Part shown: positions 1-8,802 of the stretch, piece by piece | Layout: each line of letters starts with the position of its first letter | Position numbering within the stretch: the first letter of the stretch is position 1 | From: an uncultured Desulfobacter sp. | GTDB taxonomy: Bacteria; Desulfobacterota; Desulfobacteria; Desulfobacterales; Desulfobacteraceae | NCBI RefSeq assembly: GCF_963666675.1 | Contig: NZ_OY762929.1 | Location: 2,976,001 to 3,040,000 of the forward strand | Direction: 5' to 3' | Length of the DNA: 64,000 bases | Notes under the pieces: generated by a model | Database searches by the model: none | What the model was told of the DNA's origin: nothing | The model's input: only the letters and a program-made list of their open reading frames with translations | Made by a program: the position numbers and the translations under genes

Positions 1-682
1 AGATAGCCTGTTCTGCGGTTTTAAAAGCCAGGGCCTGACGTTCGAGGTTTGGTTCATACCACTTTTCTCCGGGTGCCCTATAATCCGGATGAAAATGGTT
101 ATGTTCATTGGCGTGGGTATAGACGGAAAATGTTTGCCCATTGGGCTTTTCAACTTTGTTCGGCAGACGAAAAGAGAAATCTATGCCGATCAAATAAAAC
201 TGTGTAATCCCCATGAAACTTGCCATCTGAAGCATTAGATATATTACTGTGTTCCCGCTATAAAGAACATCGAGTGCATCACTTGAAAAACTTGGCGGCT
301 CAGGCCATGAATTCTCAAAATAACACCGATAATAGATACCGTTTGTTAGGGGTATATCCAACGTCTTCATGTATGTGGTGTATATTTTGGTCATTCCATG
401 CAGATTATTTATCTCTCCAGCGTTTTGCTGTGCAACAAGTCCGTCTTCAACCATGTAATAGGTGGGACGCCATTGGGTTTGATCAAAGGCCAAATAAATT
501 TTATTACATGCAAAGCTGATTTCCCCTTGCAATAAATTCAAATCAGAAATTGTAAGGCTTGGACCATTACCAATAAAAAAAGCACGTTTTCCCTGGTGAA
601 TATTACGAAGCGCAGTTAATTTCTGGGTGCTGGGTGGAATCGTAAAATGAACAAGTATATCCTTTTTCTCAACAAAGCTCAT
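1..682 (-). CDS. DUF115 / MAF-type motility accessory protein, 3' end cut by window edge
   Basis: The frame opens at ATG 682 and runs without a stop to base 1, giving 227 residues of a longer protein. Residues about 36-45 read AFFIGNGPSL, the signature of the DUF115 (MptE-like) domain found in MAF proteins that act in flagellin glycosylation with nonulosonic acids. A later stretch, YSGNTVIYLMLQMA then FYLIGIDFSF, matches the second half of that fold. It starts 7 bp after the stop of the inositol-phosphatase-like gene, as the downstream member of the same operon. A second DUF115 protein lies at 24155-25039. The family match is clear; transfer of a nonulosonate to flagellin is inferred from the family and the neighbouring neuA/neuB-type genes. 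Confidence 0.8.
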   Translation of the reverse strand, partial: MSFVEKKDILVHFTIPPSTQKLTALRNIHQGKRAFFIGNGPSLTISDLNLLQGEISFACNKIYLAFDQTQWRPTYYMVEDGLVAQQNAGEINNLHGMTKIYTTYMKTLDIPLTNGIYYRCYFENSWPEPPSFSSDALDVLYSGNTVIYLMLQMASFMGITQFYLIGIDFSFRLPNKVEKPNGQTFSVYTHANEHNHFHPDYRAPGEKWYEPNLERQALAFKTAEQAI

Positions 683-689
683 AATCTTT

Positions 690-1463
690 TTACCACTTCA
701 GGATTTTTTTCATACACTCTGCAAGTTCAGGGTTCGCAGCCATGACATCCAGACTCATCGGATGCCGTCCTTGCCGCATGATACAAATACCGCCTGCGCC
801 TTTAACCAATGCAGCGCCTGCCGCCACATCCCATACCATGATATCTCGTTCTAAGTAAGCATCAAGCCGTCCTTCTGCGACCCAGGCAAGAGAAAGGGCT
901 GCGGTGCCAAGCATACGTACCTTTTTAAATTCTTCGGCAAAAGCCAAAAACCAGTTTACAGACGCTGACGACAGGTTAGATAGCAAGGGAAAACCTGTGG
1001 CCAGGACAGCCTTGTTTATTTTTACAATATTGCCCACATGCATTATTTGATTATCTACCCGGCTCTGATTCCCTGCGGAAACAAACGTACGGTTACGAGC
1101 GATATCATGAATGACACCGACTACCGGGTTTCCTTTGCGCCATAAAGCAATGGATATACAATAGAGAGGGATACCTTTAAAAAAATTCATGCTGCCGTCC
1201 AATGGATCAACAATCCAGACCACATCTTTGGCAAACAGTTGATGCGTTTCAATATCCTCCTCACTTAAACAACAAATCCCCGTTGCTTTGCTGAGCCGGA
1301 TGCTCAATTCACGACTCAGCATTAAATCTGCATTAAGTTTGATATCTTTTTCATTTTCATGAAATATCTGTTGGTTGCCAATATTTGACGCTACCAGAGA
1401 ATTCAGTGAGTCCAGGACAATATCAACGGCTAATTGGGCCAACTGCGCATTGGATTGAGTCAA
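690..1463 (-). CDS. Inositol monophosphatase family phosphatase
   Basis: A soluble 257-residue protein, normal length for the Mg-dependent IMPase/HisN/CysQ family. The metal site WIVDPLDGSMNF is near residues 83-94 and the second site WDVAAGAALVKGAGG near residue 210. The likely start is a TTG at 1463 whose TTGA overlaps the stop of the upstream SIS gene; a GGGGGA lies about 9 bases upstream and no better start exists without losing the first helix. In this cluster it probably dephosphorylates a sugar-phosphate intermediate, perhaps in place of GmhB in a heptose pathway. The family is sure; the substrate is inference. Confidence 0.8.
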   Translation of the reverse strand: MTQSNAQLAQLAVDIVLDSLNSLVASNIGNQQIFHENEKDIKLNADLMLSRELSIRLSKATGICCLSEEDIETHQLFAKDVVWIVDPLDGSMNFFKGIPLYCISIALWRKGNPVVGVIHDIARNRTFVSAGNQSRVDNQIMHVGNIVKINKAVLATGFPLLSNLSSASVNWFLAFAEEFKKVRMLGTAALSLAWVAEGRLDAYLERDIMVWDVAAGAALVKGAGGICIMRQGRHPMSLDVMAANPELAECMKKILKW

Positions 1464-2071
1464 GAAGTTGTTCCCCCGTATAGTTCAAAAAATGTATCCA
1501 GGCAGCTGTGCAGAAGAGCTTGATGGGCCGATTCCACAAGACCATACGTACTTGCAGGTATCCAGAAGTTAAGGTCTCCCATCTTACGGGAATCATTATT
1601 GGAATCCATGCCGGAAAACGTAATGACGAACATCTCCTTCTCCCGGGCACATTTTATTGCGGCAATCACGTTGGCAGAGTTACCAGAGCTGCTGATCGTT
1701 ACAAGAACATCTCCTTTCTCGGCAAACCGGTTGAGAGGAACGGAAAAACACTCTTTAAAATGAATATCGTTGCTTACTGCGCTCATTAAAGCAACATCGT
1801 TAAATACCGTAGCCCGACACCCGCATGTTTTGTTAAAATCAGCAGCCATATGGGATGCCATGGTCGCGCTTGCCCCGTTTCCGATAAAATAAATTGTATT
1901 ATTGGACCTTCGTATATCAAAAAACAGCTTACAAAAATTTATCAGTGCCTGTTCCTGGCCAATTGATTTGCCATATCGATTTGTGGCCTTCATCTCTGTT
2001 AAGGCCAGATAAAGATCGTCTAAATATTGGCCGTAGAATAATTGCTGTCCCAAAAGTTTGTTTTCTTTCAT
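1460..2071 (-). CDS. SIS-domain sugar isomerase, GmhA-like (sedoheptulose-7-phosphate isomerase type)
   Basis: 203 residues with a single SIS domain. The phosphosugar-binding signature FIGNGASATMASHMAADF is near residues 60-77, followed by VTISSSGNSANVI near 128 and ESAHQALLHSCLD near the C-terminus, as in GmhA/DiaA proteins. Length fits GmhA (about 190-200). A good ribosome site (GAGGAT) precedes ATG 2071, and the gene starts only 1 bp after the cytidylyltransferase stop. GmhA turns sedoheptulose 7-phosphate into heptose 7-phosphate; the HldE-like fusion at 27389 and the transketolase pair at 5936-7662 would make a consistent heptose route. DiaA-like or other ketose isomerase roles remain possible. 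Confidence 0.75.
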   Translation of the reverse strand: MKENKLLGQQLFYGQYLDDLYLALTEMKATNRYGKSIGQEQALINFCKLFFDIRRSNNTIYFIGNGASATMASHMAADFNKTCGCRATVFNDVALMSAVSNDIHFKECFSVPLNRFAEKGDVLVTISSSGNSANVIAAIKCAREKEMFVITFSGMDSNNDSRKMGDLNFWIPASTYGLVESAHQALLHSCLDTFFELYGGTTS

Positions 2072-2072
2072 T

Positions 2073-2777
2073 TTATCCTCCCCAATATTCAGGTAAAATT
2101 GTGTTCTTCACTCTGTTTCTTGATATATATACAGCCTCGGCAAGATCCCAATCTTCTTGAGTGTCAATATCACATGATTCGTCAAGTGATATGGGAAACC
2201 GCCCTAATCGCCCGGAAAAGACACTGCACAGACCACTTTGGGCAACACTAAGAAAATGATCCCGACGCCAAGCCGTTAAAGCCCAAACAATTTTTTCAAT
2301 GGGTTCTAAATTCTGGCTGTTGATTTTTTCTTCAATGGAAAAATTTACAGGCTTCTCTTTAAAGAAGCATTCGGCTCGCTCTTCCAATACGGACAAGGCG
2401 GTATCAAGCTTTTCTGCCCTAATGAATTCACAAAATCTTTGAATGGTTTCGGGCTTTAAAAGAGGAGAGGTCGGATTGACCATCACAACATACTCGCATT
2501 TATGGGCACGCAAAAATTCGATTGTAAAATCCTGGTTTGTCGCCGTATCGGATGCCAAGGCAGCCGGTCTTTTATGGAAATTGATGCCACAGGCCAAAGC
2601 CAGACGCCCGATATGCTCGCTCTCTGAATTGACCCATATTTCATCAAAGCATCCGGATGCCTTCGTCCCGTCAATGGCGTATTGAATGAGCGGTTTTCCG
2701 CAAAAAAAACGAATATTTTTTTTAGGCACCCGCTTACTTCCCATTCTGGCGGGAATCATGGCAATAAAATCAGTCAC
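2073..2777 (-). CDS. Acylneuraminate cytidylyltransferase-like (NeuA/PseF family) nucleotidyltransferase
   Basis: 234 residues with the N-terminal nucleotide-binding signature IPARMGSKRVPKKN (residues 8-21) typical of CMP-sugar synthetases. DEIWVNSESEHI near 45 and VMVNPTSPLL near 98 complete the GT-A type core. It starts at GTG 2777 with AGGAAAG about 10 bases upstream. It would activate a nonulosonic acid or related acid sugar with CTP for transfer. A second, divergent homologue is at 21168, so two different sugars may be activated. Which sugar is used cannot be told from sequence. Confidence 0.8.
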   Translation of the reverse strand: MTDFIAMIPARMGSKRVPKKNIRFFCGKPLIQYAIDGTKASGCFDEIWVNSESEHIGRLALACGINFHKRPAALASDTATNQDFTIEFLRAHKCEYVVMVNPTSPLLKPETIQRFCEFIRAEKLDTALSVLEERAECFFKEKPVNFSIEEKINSQNLEPIEKIVWALTAWRRDHFLSVAQSGLCSVFSGRLGRFPISLDESCDIDTQEDWDLAEAVYISRNRVKNTILPEYWGG

Positions 2778-2791
2778 GATTGATTTCTTTC

Positions 2792-3661
2792 CTAAAGATT
2801 TAAATCCAAAGGGCGCTCAACGCCCAGGTTATACGCCTTCACATAAGCGTTCAGCGCATCTTTCCATCCCCGCATGGCAGGCAGTTTGACCGATGACATA
2901 GCTGTTAATAAGGGTTTATGTGCAAGTCCTGGAAAATCTTTATCCTTTGCTCGGTGAATCGTCACATCCGCTCCGATCATATCACGCAAGGCAACAATAA
3001 ATTCATAATAGCTCGCATGCCCTTGGTTGGCCGCATGATATAAACCATGCGGCATACGATCCATTATCAGGCTGAAAATGCACTCAGCTGCGTCCAGCGA
3101 AAACGTCAGGGAATCAATTTTATCATCTGCCACGCGAAGCTCTTGGCCCTTAACCATGAACTCGAGCATCTTATCCACGAAGCCCAAAGCCGTATTGCGA
3201 CGTGGACCAAACATGGTCGGAACCCGGACCACATAATGCCTGGGGCACATGGCGGCGTATACTTCTGAATCGTATTTTGTTGCCGCGTAGACGCCCGTTG
3301 GGCAGACCGGATCATTCTCAGTGTAATATCCTTGTTTAAAACCGTCGAAGACAGCATGGGTGGAAATCTGACACAGGGTCATATCGCGCCTGGCCGCTTC
3401 TCTGGAAACATAAAGCGCACCAAGGGCATTAATGTGCGTACATCTGACAGGATCCTGCTCACAAGGATTGATACCGACAACTGCCACACAGTTAATCACC
3501 GCATCTGCCGAATGATTTTCGAATACACGAATAACGGATTCATGAGATTCGATATCAAGCGTATCATGCCCGATCTCTATAACCTCTACATGTTTTTTTT
3601 TCAGTATATGGACAAGGGATGTGCCAAGCATTCCGGTGGCACCCAATAGAAGAATACGCAT
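2792..3661 (-). CDS. RmlD-like NAD(P)-dependent sugar reductase / SDR
   Basis: 289 residues, the length of dTDP-4-dehydrorhamnose reductases. The dinucleotide motif GATGMLG is at residues 7-13; ISTHAVFDG near 118 and the catalytic YAATK near 147 follow the RmlD pattern (xxSTDYVFDG, YxxxK). An AGGAAA ribosome site precedes ATG 3661. It probably reduces or dehydrates a nucleotide-linked keto sugar. The neighbours are the NeuA-like gene downstream and a radical SAM gene upstream, so rhamnose itself is not assured; RmlA, RmlB and RmlC are not in this window. Confidence 0.75.
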   Translation of the reverse strand: MRILLLGATGMLGTSLVHILKKKHVEVIEIGHDTLDIESHESVIRVFENHSADAVINCVAVVGINPCEQDPVRCTHINALGALYVSREAARRDMTLCQISTHAVFDGFKQGYYTENDPVCPTGVYAATKYDSEVYAAMCPRHYVVRVPTMFGPRRNTALGFVDKMLEFMVKGQELRVADDKIDSLTFSLDAAECIFSLIMDRMPHGLYHAANQGHASYYEFIVALRDMIGADVTIHRAKDKDFPGLAHKPLLTAMSSVKLPAMRGWKDALNAYVKAYNLGVERPLDLNL

Positions 3662-3670
3662 CGCCGTTTC

Positions 3671-4765
3671 CTAAATAAAATTGATATGCTCTGGTTTCCG
3701 GGAAAGCTGCCACAAAAACCGGTTGATATAATGCTGACGACAGTTTGATTCACACTCTTGGTTTACGTCCACCGTTTTGATTCGTTCCTGAACGCTCTGG
3801 TAACGACTGCCGTTTACCATGTCACGAAATCGCTCATGCAGAATATTTCCCATAAGAAATTCGTCCGTGCGAATATTGAACCAGTGACCACAGGGGAGTA
3901 CATTACCGTTGCCGCTGACCGCGATAATAAAACGTGTGCCGTAGCAGACAGGGTACTCCTTGACACCTCTGTTCTCCATTTTCAACCGCTTGATGATCAC
4001 GTTATAATTACCTTTGGACAGCGATTCCGCTTCTAAAAAAACGGACTCCATTTTTTGATATTCGTCCAGCGGTGCATCCAGGCGACCGTCATAGGTATCC
4101 GAACAGGGCTTAATTACCAGATAATCAACCCCCAACTGCTCTCCCAATCGGGCCAGGGGCAAAACCTCATCCACCCCTTGTCTCAATAGTACCATCTGCA
4201 TACCTATGGCTGTGTCAAGTCCCAGTTTTTGTTTGATCTTTACACATGCTTCAATATTTTCACGAACCTGCCTGAAACCCTGTGGTCCTATGCCGTGTAC
4301 CCACTGATAACCATTTTCAGTGGCCGCACTGATGTTGAAGCGAATCCAGGTCAAAGCAGAAAGAGCCTTTTCAAGTCCGCTGGATTTGAGCAGCAGCCCG
4401 TTGGTCGCCAGACTGACGTCCAGATCTATGTTTTTTGCAAAATTCAACACATCGTACAATGCAGGATTCAGGGTATTTTCCCCTTCACCAATCAGTGCAA
4501 TGGAGCGTACCCCCATCTGCTTTGCATCGGCAAAAAAATGTTCAATGGTCTGTTGGGGCATATCAAATCGTTTTCCTGTTCCGGTTCTGCCCTGGAGTGT
4601 GCCATAGCAATAGCGACAAGAAAAATTACATCCGGTTGAAATTCCCATATCCACATGCAAAGGCACAATGGGTTTACCCTCTTGCCATGCCTGTACACGA
4701 TCCAGATGCCAGAACAATTTATGGCCGTCCATGCGATACGTATCTTTTGCTCTTTTGCTATCCAT
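3671..4765 (-). CDS. Radical SAM protein with SPASM-like C-terminus (paralogue of 7670-8752)
   Basis: About 364 residues from ATG 4765, which overlaps the upstream stop by 8 bp with GGGAAAA ahead of it. A start at 4798 would add 11 residues but loses alignment with the sister protein at 7670. The [4Fe-4S]-SAM motif is C46-NFS-C50-RY-C53. A C-terminal block with CYGTRF, LPCGHWF, MGNI and CESNC resembles a SPASM/twitch auxiliary cluster site. The N-terminus (DGHKLFWHLDRV) and the last residues (PEHINFI) are shared with the product of 7670. It probably does radical chemistry on a sugar or carrier-bound intermediate; the substrate is unknown. Confidence 0.85.
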   Translation of the reverse strand: MDSKRAKDTYRMDGHKLFWHLDRVQAWQEGKPIVPLHVDMGISTGCNFSCRYCYGTLQGRTGTGKRFDMPQQTIEHFFADAKQMGVRSIALIGEGENTLNPALYDVLNFAKNIDLDVSLATNGLLLKSSGLEKALSALTWIRFNISAATENGYQWVHGIGPQGFRQVRENIEACVKIKQKLGLDTAIGMQMVLLRQGVDEVLPLARLGEQLGVDYLVIKPCSDTYDGRLDAPLDEYQKMESVFLEAESLSKGNYNVIIKRLKMENRGVKEYPVCYGTRFIIAVSGNGNVLPCGHWFNIRTDEFLMGNILHERFRDMVNGSRYQSVQERIKTVDVNQECESNCRQHYINRFLWQLSRKPEHINFI

Positions 4766-5939
4766 TATTTTTTTCCCAGGGAAATAAAACCGCAGCACGA
4801 TTTTCAGATAGTTCCAGTATTTTCTTCTTCATTTTATCTCTATGTGTTGGATTCATCGTACAGACGATGACCGCAAATGGTTCCTTTAAAAGATCAGAAT
4901 CGGGCTGGATGATATCCATTTTTTGAAAAGACAGACCGATCTTGGAAGGTGTATCGTCTAAAATTACGGCGCCAAGGTCCAGCAAGGTCTTCATGGGAAT
5001 CGTTTTTTTCAGTTCCGATAAGGTGCACAGAAAAATATTTCCAAATCCATAGAATGCAGGCCGCACCCCCTTTTCTAACAGGGCTTCAAAACGCTGGACC
5101 CAGGCCGCCATTATTGACGTGTACATCTCAAGTGTCGCGCTATCTATCTTTTCATAATTCTCAAGAGAAGTATTAGGGCGACTTTTATGCGCCAAAAGTC
5201 TCAGGCCTTCGGGACAGGACCTGTCAACCACAGAAACGGAAAGACCGGCACGCTTTAAAAGAGTTGCCAGGGAATATTCACAGAAGTGATGAATATGCTC
5301 AGGAATAAAACACTCTATGGTGTTGGCCATGTCAAAATGCATGTTGGGCACTTCTATGAATATCTGACCCTGATCGTTTAAAAGACTTACCCCCCGGCAT
5401 AATATCTCCAATGGATCACGGATATGTTCCAGGACATGCCGCATGACCAACAGATCAAATTTACCGCCAATCGTTGTCTCATCAAAGAATCCACGGATGG
5501 TAGGCACGCCTTGAAAAGTCAATTGAGCCGGTTCCACACCCGTTACGTTGAACCCGGGAGCAGCCTCTTTGAGCAGATATAAAAAATCGCCTCGATTGGA
5601 TCCGATCTCCAATACAAAATCCCTGCCCCTAAAGTCTAACAGGCCGGATAGAAATTCCACAGCGCCCAGATAGTGGGCATCGCGCTGGGGAAAGGGGCGC
5701 GTTTTTATGTCCAACAGCTCATACCCGGCATACATCCGGGCCGCGACATCACTGTACAAGGGGTCGTCATAGGCGCAAGTAAGAAACACATGGCCACATT
5801 GACGGCAAAGATCAAAACGGCCTCTAATCTCAGGAATCGTTTCGTAATCTTTCCAGAAAACGCTGATGGGGTGATCCGGTCTGTCAAGAAAGCGAACCAT
5901 ATCGTTTGCACCACAGGCCGGACATGAGGTATGTATCAT
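4758..5939 (-). CDS. Zinc-binding sugar C-methyltransferase family protein
   Basis: 393 residues in the three-part layout of NDP-sugar C-methyltransferases. An N-terminal zinc ribbon has CPAC near residues 6-9 and CRQC near 45-48. The SAM-binding domain has VLEIGSNRGDFLYLL near 128 and a following LVMRHVLEHIRDP. A C-terminal Rossmann-like domain is the last 110 or so residues (YGFGNIFLCTL, then AVILDDTPSKIG and VIVCTMNPTHRD). These enzymes add a methyl branch to a keto sugar. It overlaps the radical SAM gene downstream and the transketolase gene upstream, so branched-sugar synthesis is a fair inference. Its C-terminal domain resembles modules in four other proteins of the island. Confidence 0.8.
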   Translation of the reverse strand: MIHTSCPACGANDMVRFLDRPDHPISVFWKDYETIPEIRGRFDLCRQCGHVFLTCAYDDPLYSDVAARMYAGYELLDIKTRPFPQRDAHYLGAVEFLSGLLDFRGRDFVLEIGSNRGDFLYLLKEAAPGFNVTGVEPAQLTFQGVPTIRGFFDETTIGGKFDLLVMRHVLEHIRDPLEILCRGVSLLNDQGQIFIEVPNMHFDMANTIECFIPEHIHHFCEYSLATLLKRAGLSVSVVDRSCPEGLRLLAHKSRPNTSLENYEKIDSATLEMYTSIMAAWVQRFEALLEKGVRPAFYGFGNIFLCTLSELKKTIPMKTLLDLGAVILDDTPSKIGLSFQKMDIIQPDSDLLKEPFAVIVCTMNPTHRDKMKKKILELSENRAAVLFPWEKNNG

Positions 5940-6868
5940 AGCATTGGTCTCCGTCCAAACATGTCCAAAACGGTTTTCACAACAGCTGCTGCATCCATTT
6001 TAAAATGACGCCTAAGGGTTGAAGCATTACAGATATCGTGAATGTACCCATCGTCGGGGATACCCAATACCCGAATGGTGTAAGGCAACATTCCCTGGCC
6101 GGCCATCATCAACATACGGGCACCAAGGCCGCACCCGATAAACTGCTCTTCAACAACGACCACAGCTTCGACTCCTCTTAGAACGCTTGCCAGCAATTCG
6201 TTGTTTAAGGGATGAACCTGGGGGACGGATATCACCCTTGTTCTAATGCCTTCACCGGTCAAAATTTCCCGGGCATGCAAAGCTTCTTCAACTACGGGGC
6301 CATGAACGACAATGGCGGCATCGTTGCCAGGTTTCAGGACCATCGGCTTTGTGATGTCCATGGGAATTGATTCGTGATATTCAGGCTCTCCTGATTTTGC
6401 AATACGCACGTACACCGGATGATCGGCGGCAAGGGCATATTGGGCTGCAGCGGCGGCCTCCATGGGATCACAGGGAGACAGTACAGTCAATCCGGGAATG
6501 GTCCGGGCAACGCCAATGTCTTCCACCGAATAATGGGTCATCCCGGATGGTGCATAGGTAAGACCACACCCGGTACCCACCAGGATTATCGGCAACTCCA
6601 TATAGCATATGGAGTTGCGCACCTGCTCATAACACCGGTAAAGCACAAAGGGTGCAATATTGTACAGCACCACCTTGAATCCCGTAAGGGCCATACCGGC
6701 GCCAAAGGAGGCCATATTTTGTTCGGCAACCCCCATATTCAAAAACGCGTCCGGGCGTTCCTTCTGAACGCCGTCAAAAACGCCTAGCCCGGCATCACCG
6801 CTTAGAATCATGATATCATCGCGATGGTCCATGGCCCGAAGAAGTGTGTGCACAAATCTTTGCCTCAT
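5936..6868 (-). CDS. Transketolase, C-terminal subunit (pyrimidine-binding and C-terminal domains)
   Basis: 310 residues covering the second half of a transketolase. GDAGLGVF is near residue 24, NMGVAEQNMASFGAGMAL near 44-61 contains the Glu of the TPP-activating site, and the C-terminal domain ends near DGYIHDICNASTLRRHF. It overlaps the N-terminal subunit gene by 4 bp (ATGA type), so the two are made together as a split enzyme of the kind common in secondary-metabolism and glycan loci. Likely role: two-carbon transfer to make a ketose precursor or a branched sugar. Confidence 0.85.
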   Translation of the reverse strand: MRQRFVHTLLRAMDHRDDIMILSGDAGLGVFDGVQKERPDAFLNMGVAEQNMASFGAGMALTGFKVVLYNIAPFVLYRCYEQVRNSICYMELPIILVGTGCGLTYAPSGMTHYSVEDIGVARTIPGLTVLSPCDPMEAAAAAQYALAADHPVYVRIAKSGEPEYHESIPMDITKPMVLKPGNDAAIVVHGPVVEEALHAREILTGEGIRTRVISVPQVHPLNNELLASVLRGVEAVVVVEEQFIGCGLGARMLMMAGQGMLPYTIRVLGIPDDGYIHDICNASTLRRHFKMDAAAVVKTVLDMFGRRPML

Positions 6869-7662
6869 GTTAACTCCTCCAAGGCCCTGGCCTCGTGCTC
6901 AGGTGTGACGATATAATAATGCCAGATCAGCTGGTCCTCCATGAAGGAGACCCCTTTCCCCTTGATGGTGCGTGCGATAACCATTTTGGGCCGGCCCCCG
7001 GAATCCCGGTTCAGGGCCTGGTGCAGCGCCAATGTATCGTGCCCGTCAACCACCAGAACAAACCACCCAAAGGCTTGGAACTTTTCAGCAATCGGTTCAA
7101 AATGGCAAAGTTCACAGGGCCGGCCGTAACCCTGCAGGTTGTTAAAATCCATAACAGCAGTAAAATTATCAAGTGCCAGGCGCGGGGCGAACAAAGCACC
7201 TTCCCAGATACTTCCCTCCTGGGACTCACCGTCTCCGATAAGCGTTACCACCCGCCGCTGTTCACCCTGCTTTTTAAAACCATGGGCCATTCCAAGCCCG
7301 ATATTAAATCCATGCCCTAGCGATCCTGTGGAAACTTCGATCCCTTTTGCGATGCTTCGGTCCAGATGGGCAGGCAACGTGCCGCCGTCAAGGAAATAGC
7401 CTTCCAGCATGGCCGGTTCCAGAATTTTTTTATAGGCAAGGGCAGCATACAAAGCCATGGCCGCGTGCCCCTTGCTCAAAATCATGATATCGCGGCTTTC
7501 CCATGGGGAAAGACAAAGCCACTTTTCATAAAGCACCGCCAGCACATCGGCGCAGGATAAGCATGATCCCACATGCGGGCTCCGGGAACGGGCTGCCATG
7601 CGTATGATGGTTCTTCTAATTTCAAGGGCGGCGTTACGACAGGAATCACTTTCTGTTCTCAT
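6865..7662 (-). CDS. Transketolase, N-terminal (TPP-binding) subunit
   Basis: 265 residues. GSLGHGFNIGLGMAHGFK near 113 and the TPP motif GDGESQEGSIWEGA near 142 followed by DFNNLQGYG are as in split transketolase A subunits. GGAGAG precedes ATG 7662. The gene pair sits between two paralogous radical SAM genes (3671 and 7670) and next to the C-methyltransferase. Known family chemistry is TPP-dependent ketol transfer; a donor such as fructose 6-phosphate or xylulose 5-phosphate is inferred, not seen. Confidence 0.85.
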   Translation of the reverse strand: MRTESDSCRNAALEIRRTIIRMAARSRSPHVGSCLSCADVLAVLYEKWLCLSPWESRDIMILSKGHAAMALYAALAYKKILEPAMLEGYFLDGGTLPAHLDRSIAKGIEVSTGSLGHGFNIGLGMAHGFKKQGEQRRVVTLIGDGESQEGSIWEGALFAPRLALDNFTAVMDFNNLQGYGRPCELCHFEPIAEKFQAFGWFVLVVDGHDTLALHQALNRDSGGRPKMVIARTIKGKGVSFMEDQLIWHYYIVTPEHEARALEELT

Positions 7663-7669
7663 GACTCTC

Positions 7670-8752
7670 CTAAATAAAGTTCACATGTTCCGGCGGATTG
7701 TCCAGCATTTCTAGAAACTCGTTGATACGGGCCATACGACAGTTCAGGCGGCACTCATGACCAATATTCAGTGTTTCCCGGCCCACACGAATGGATTCTC
7801 TGCGGCGCGCACCAAACACAATATGTTTCATATCCTGAGTGCCGATATTTCCGATGATAAACCGCTCATCACCCAGAAATGTAAAACAGGTGTATACGTC
7901 TGCGTTTGATGAAATATACATCCAGTACGGCAGTGCACGGCAGGCAGAAAAAGAGATATCCGAACGGGTCGCCGCGGAAAACGCTGTTTGTCGATAAAAC
8001 AACCGCATATCTGAACGCTGGCGCAGCCGTTCTATAAGCGCCACCGCGTCTTTTGTTTCCTGCTCGGTGATCGGATCGCCGACCCCTCGCTCCATCTGGG
8101 GATGCGCAGAAAACGGCTTGATACTCAAATAGTCCACCCCAATATCCTGAAAAAGTTCGATAGCGGTTTCCAAATCTTCAAAATTCTGCCGGAGCAAAAT
8201 AAATTGCACACCGATGGTTGTATTTGAATTGATGACGTTTCGAATGGAAACCGCCTTCCGAATCGTGGAAATCGTCTGCCCAAATCCCTTTTGTCCTCCC
8301 CGGTGGATTTTTAAATGTACTTCATCCGTCCCTGCATCCACACTGAAACGAACCCAGGATAAGTGCCCGAGTATACTATTCCATGTTTCCGGATTATTCA
8401 CAGAACCATTGGTTGACAAAGAGGTATCAATACCGGCTTCAGCGCAAGCCTCAATGAACCTTGGCGTTTGGGGGTGAAGCAAAGGCTCACCTTCTCCTGA
8501 AAAACAAATACTGCGTACCCCGAGTTCTCCCATCTCACCAATGGACATGACAAGCCGGTCACCATCCAGGGAATGCCCCCCGTTCCGTTTGAAATCAAGC
8601 CCGCAAAAGATGCAGTCATGGGAACACCGGTCTGTGGGACTGATTTCCACATATATGGGCGCAATCATCTCCCCGCGTTTGTCCGCATTCACTCTGTCCA
8701 GGTGCCAGTAAAGCTTGTGACCGTCAATCAAATAACTGTCTTGATCTTTCAT
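7670..8752 (-). CDS. Radical SAM protein with SPASM-like C-terminus (paralogue of 3671-4765)
   Basis: 360 residues with C43-SHD-C47-IF-C50 as the [4Fe-4S] ligands, then SGEGEPLLHP near 100, the usual GGEP-type SAM-binding loop. Near the C-terminus CRALPYW, VYTCFTFLG, IGNIGT and CRLNC form a SPASM-like set. It shares DGHKLYWHLDRV at the N-terminus and PEHVNFI at the end with the protein at 3671. AGGAAG precedes ATG 8752. Only 7 bp separate its stop from the start of the transketolase pair. Function is probably radical modification of a sugar intermediate; no substrate can be named. Confidence 0.85.
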   Translation of the reverse strand: MKDQDSYLIDGHKLYWHLDRVNADKRGEMIAPIYVEISPTDRCSHDCIFCGLDFKRNGGHSLDGDRLVMSIGEMGELGVRSICFSGEGEPLLHPQTPRFIEACAEAGIDTSLSTNGSVNNPETWNSILGHLSWVRFSVDAGTDEVHLKIHRGGQKGFGQTISTIRKAVSIRNVINSNTTIGVQFILLRQNFEDLETAIELFQDIGVDYLSIKPFSAHPQMERGVGDPITEQETKDAVALIERLRQRSDMRLFYRQTAFSAATRSDISFSACRALPYWMYISSNADVYTCFTFLGDERFIIGNIGTQDMKHIVFGARRRESIRVGRETLNIGHECRLNCRMARINEFLEMLDNPPEHVNFI

Positions 8753-8802
8753 TGATCTTCCTAAATTTAGCTGTCATCATTGCAGACTCTATTTTTTTGG
8801 AA

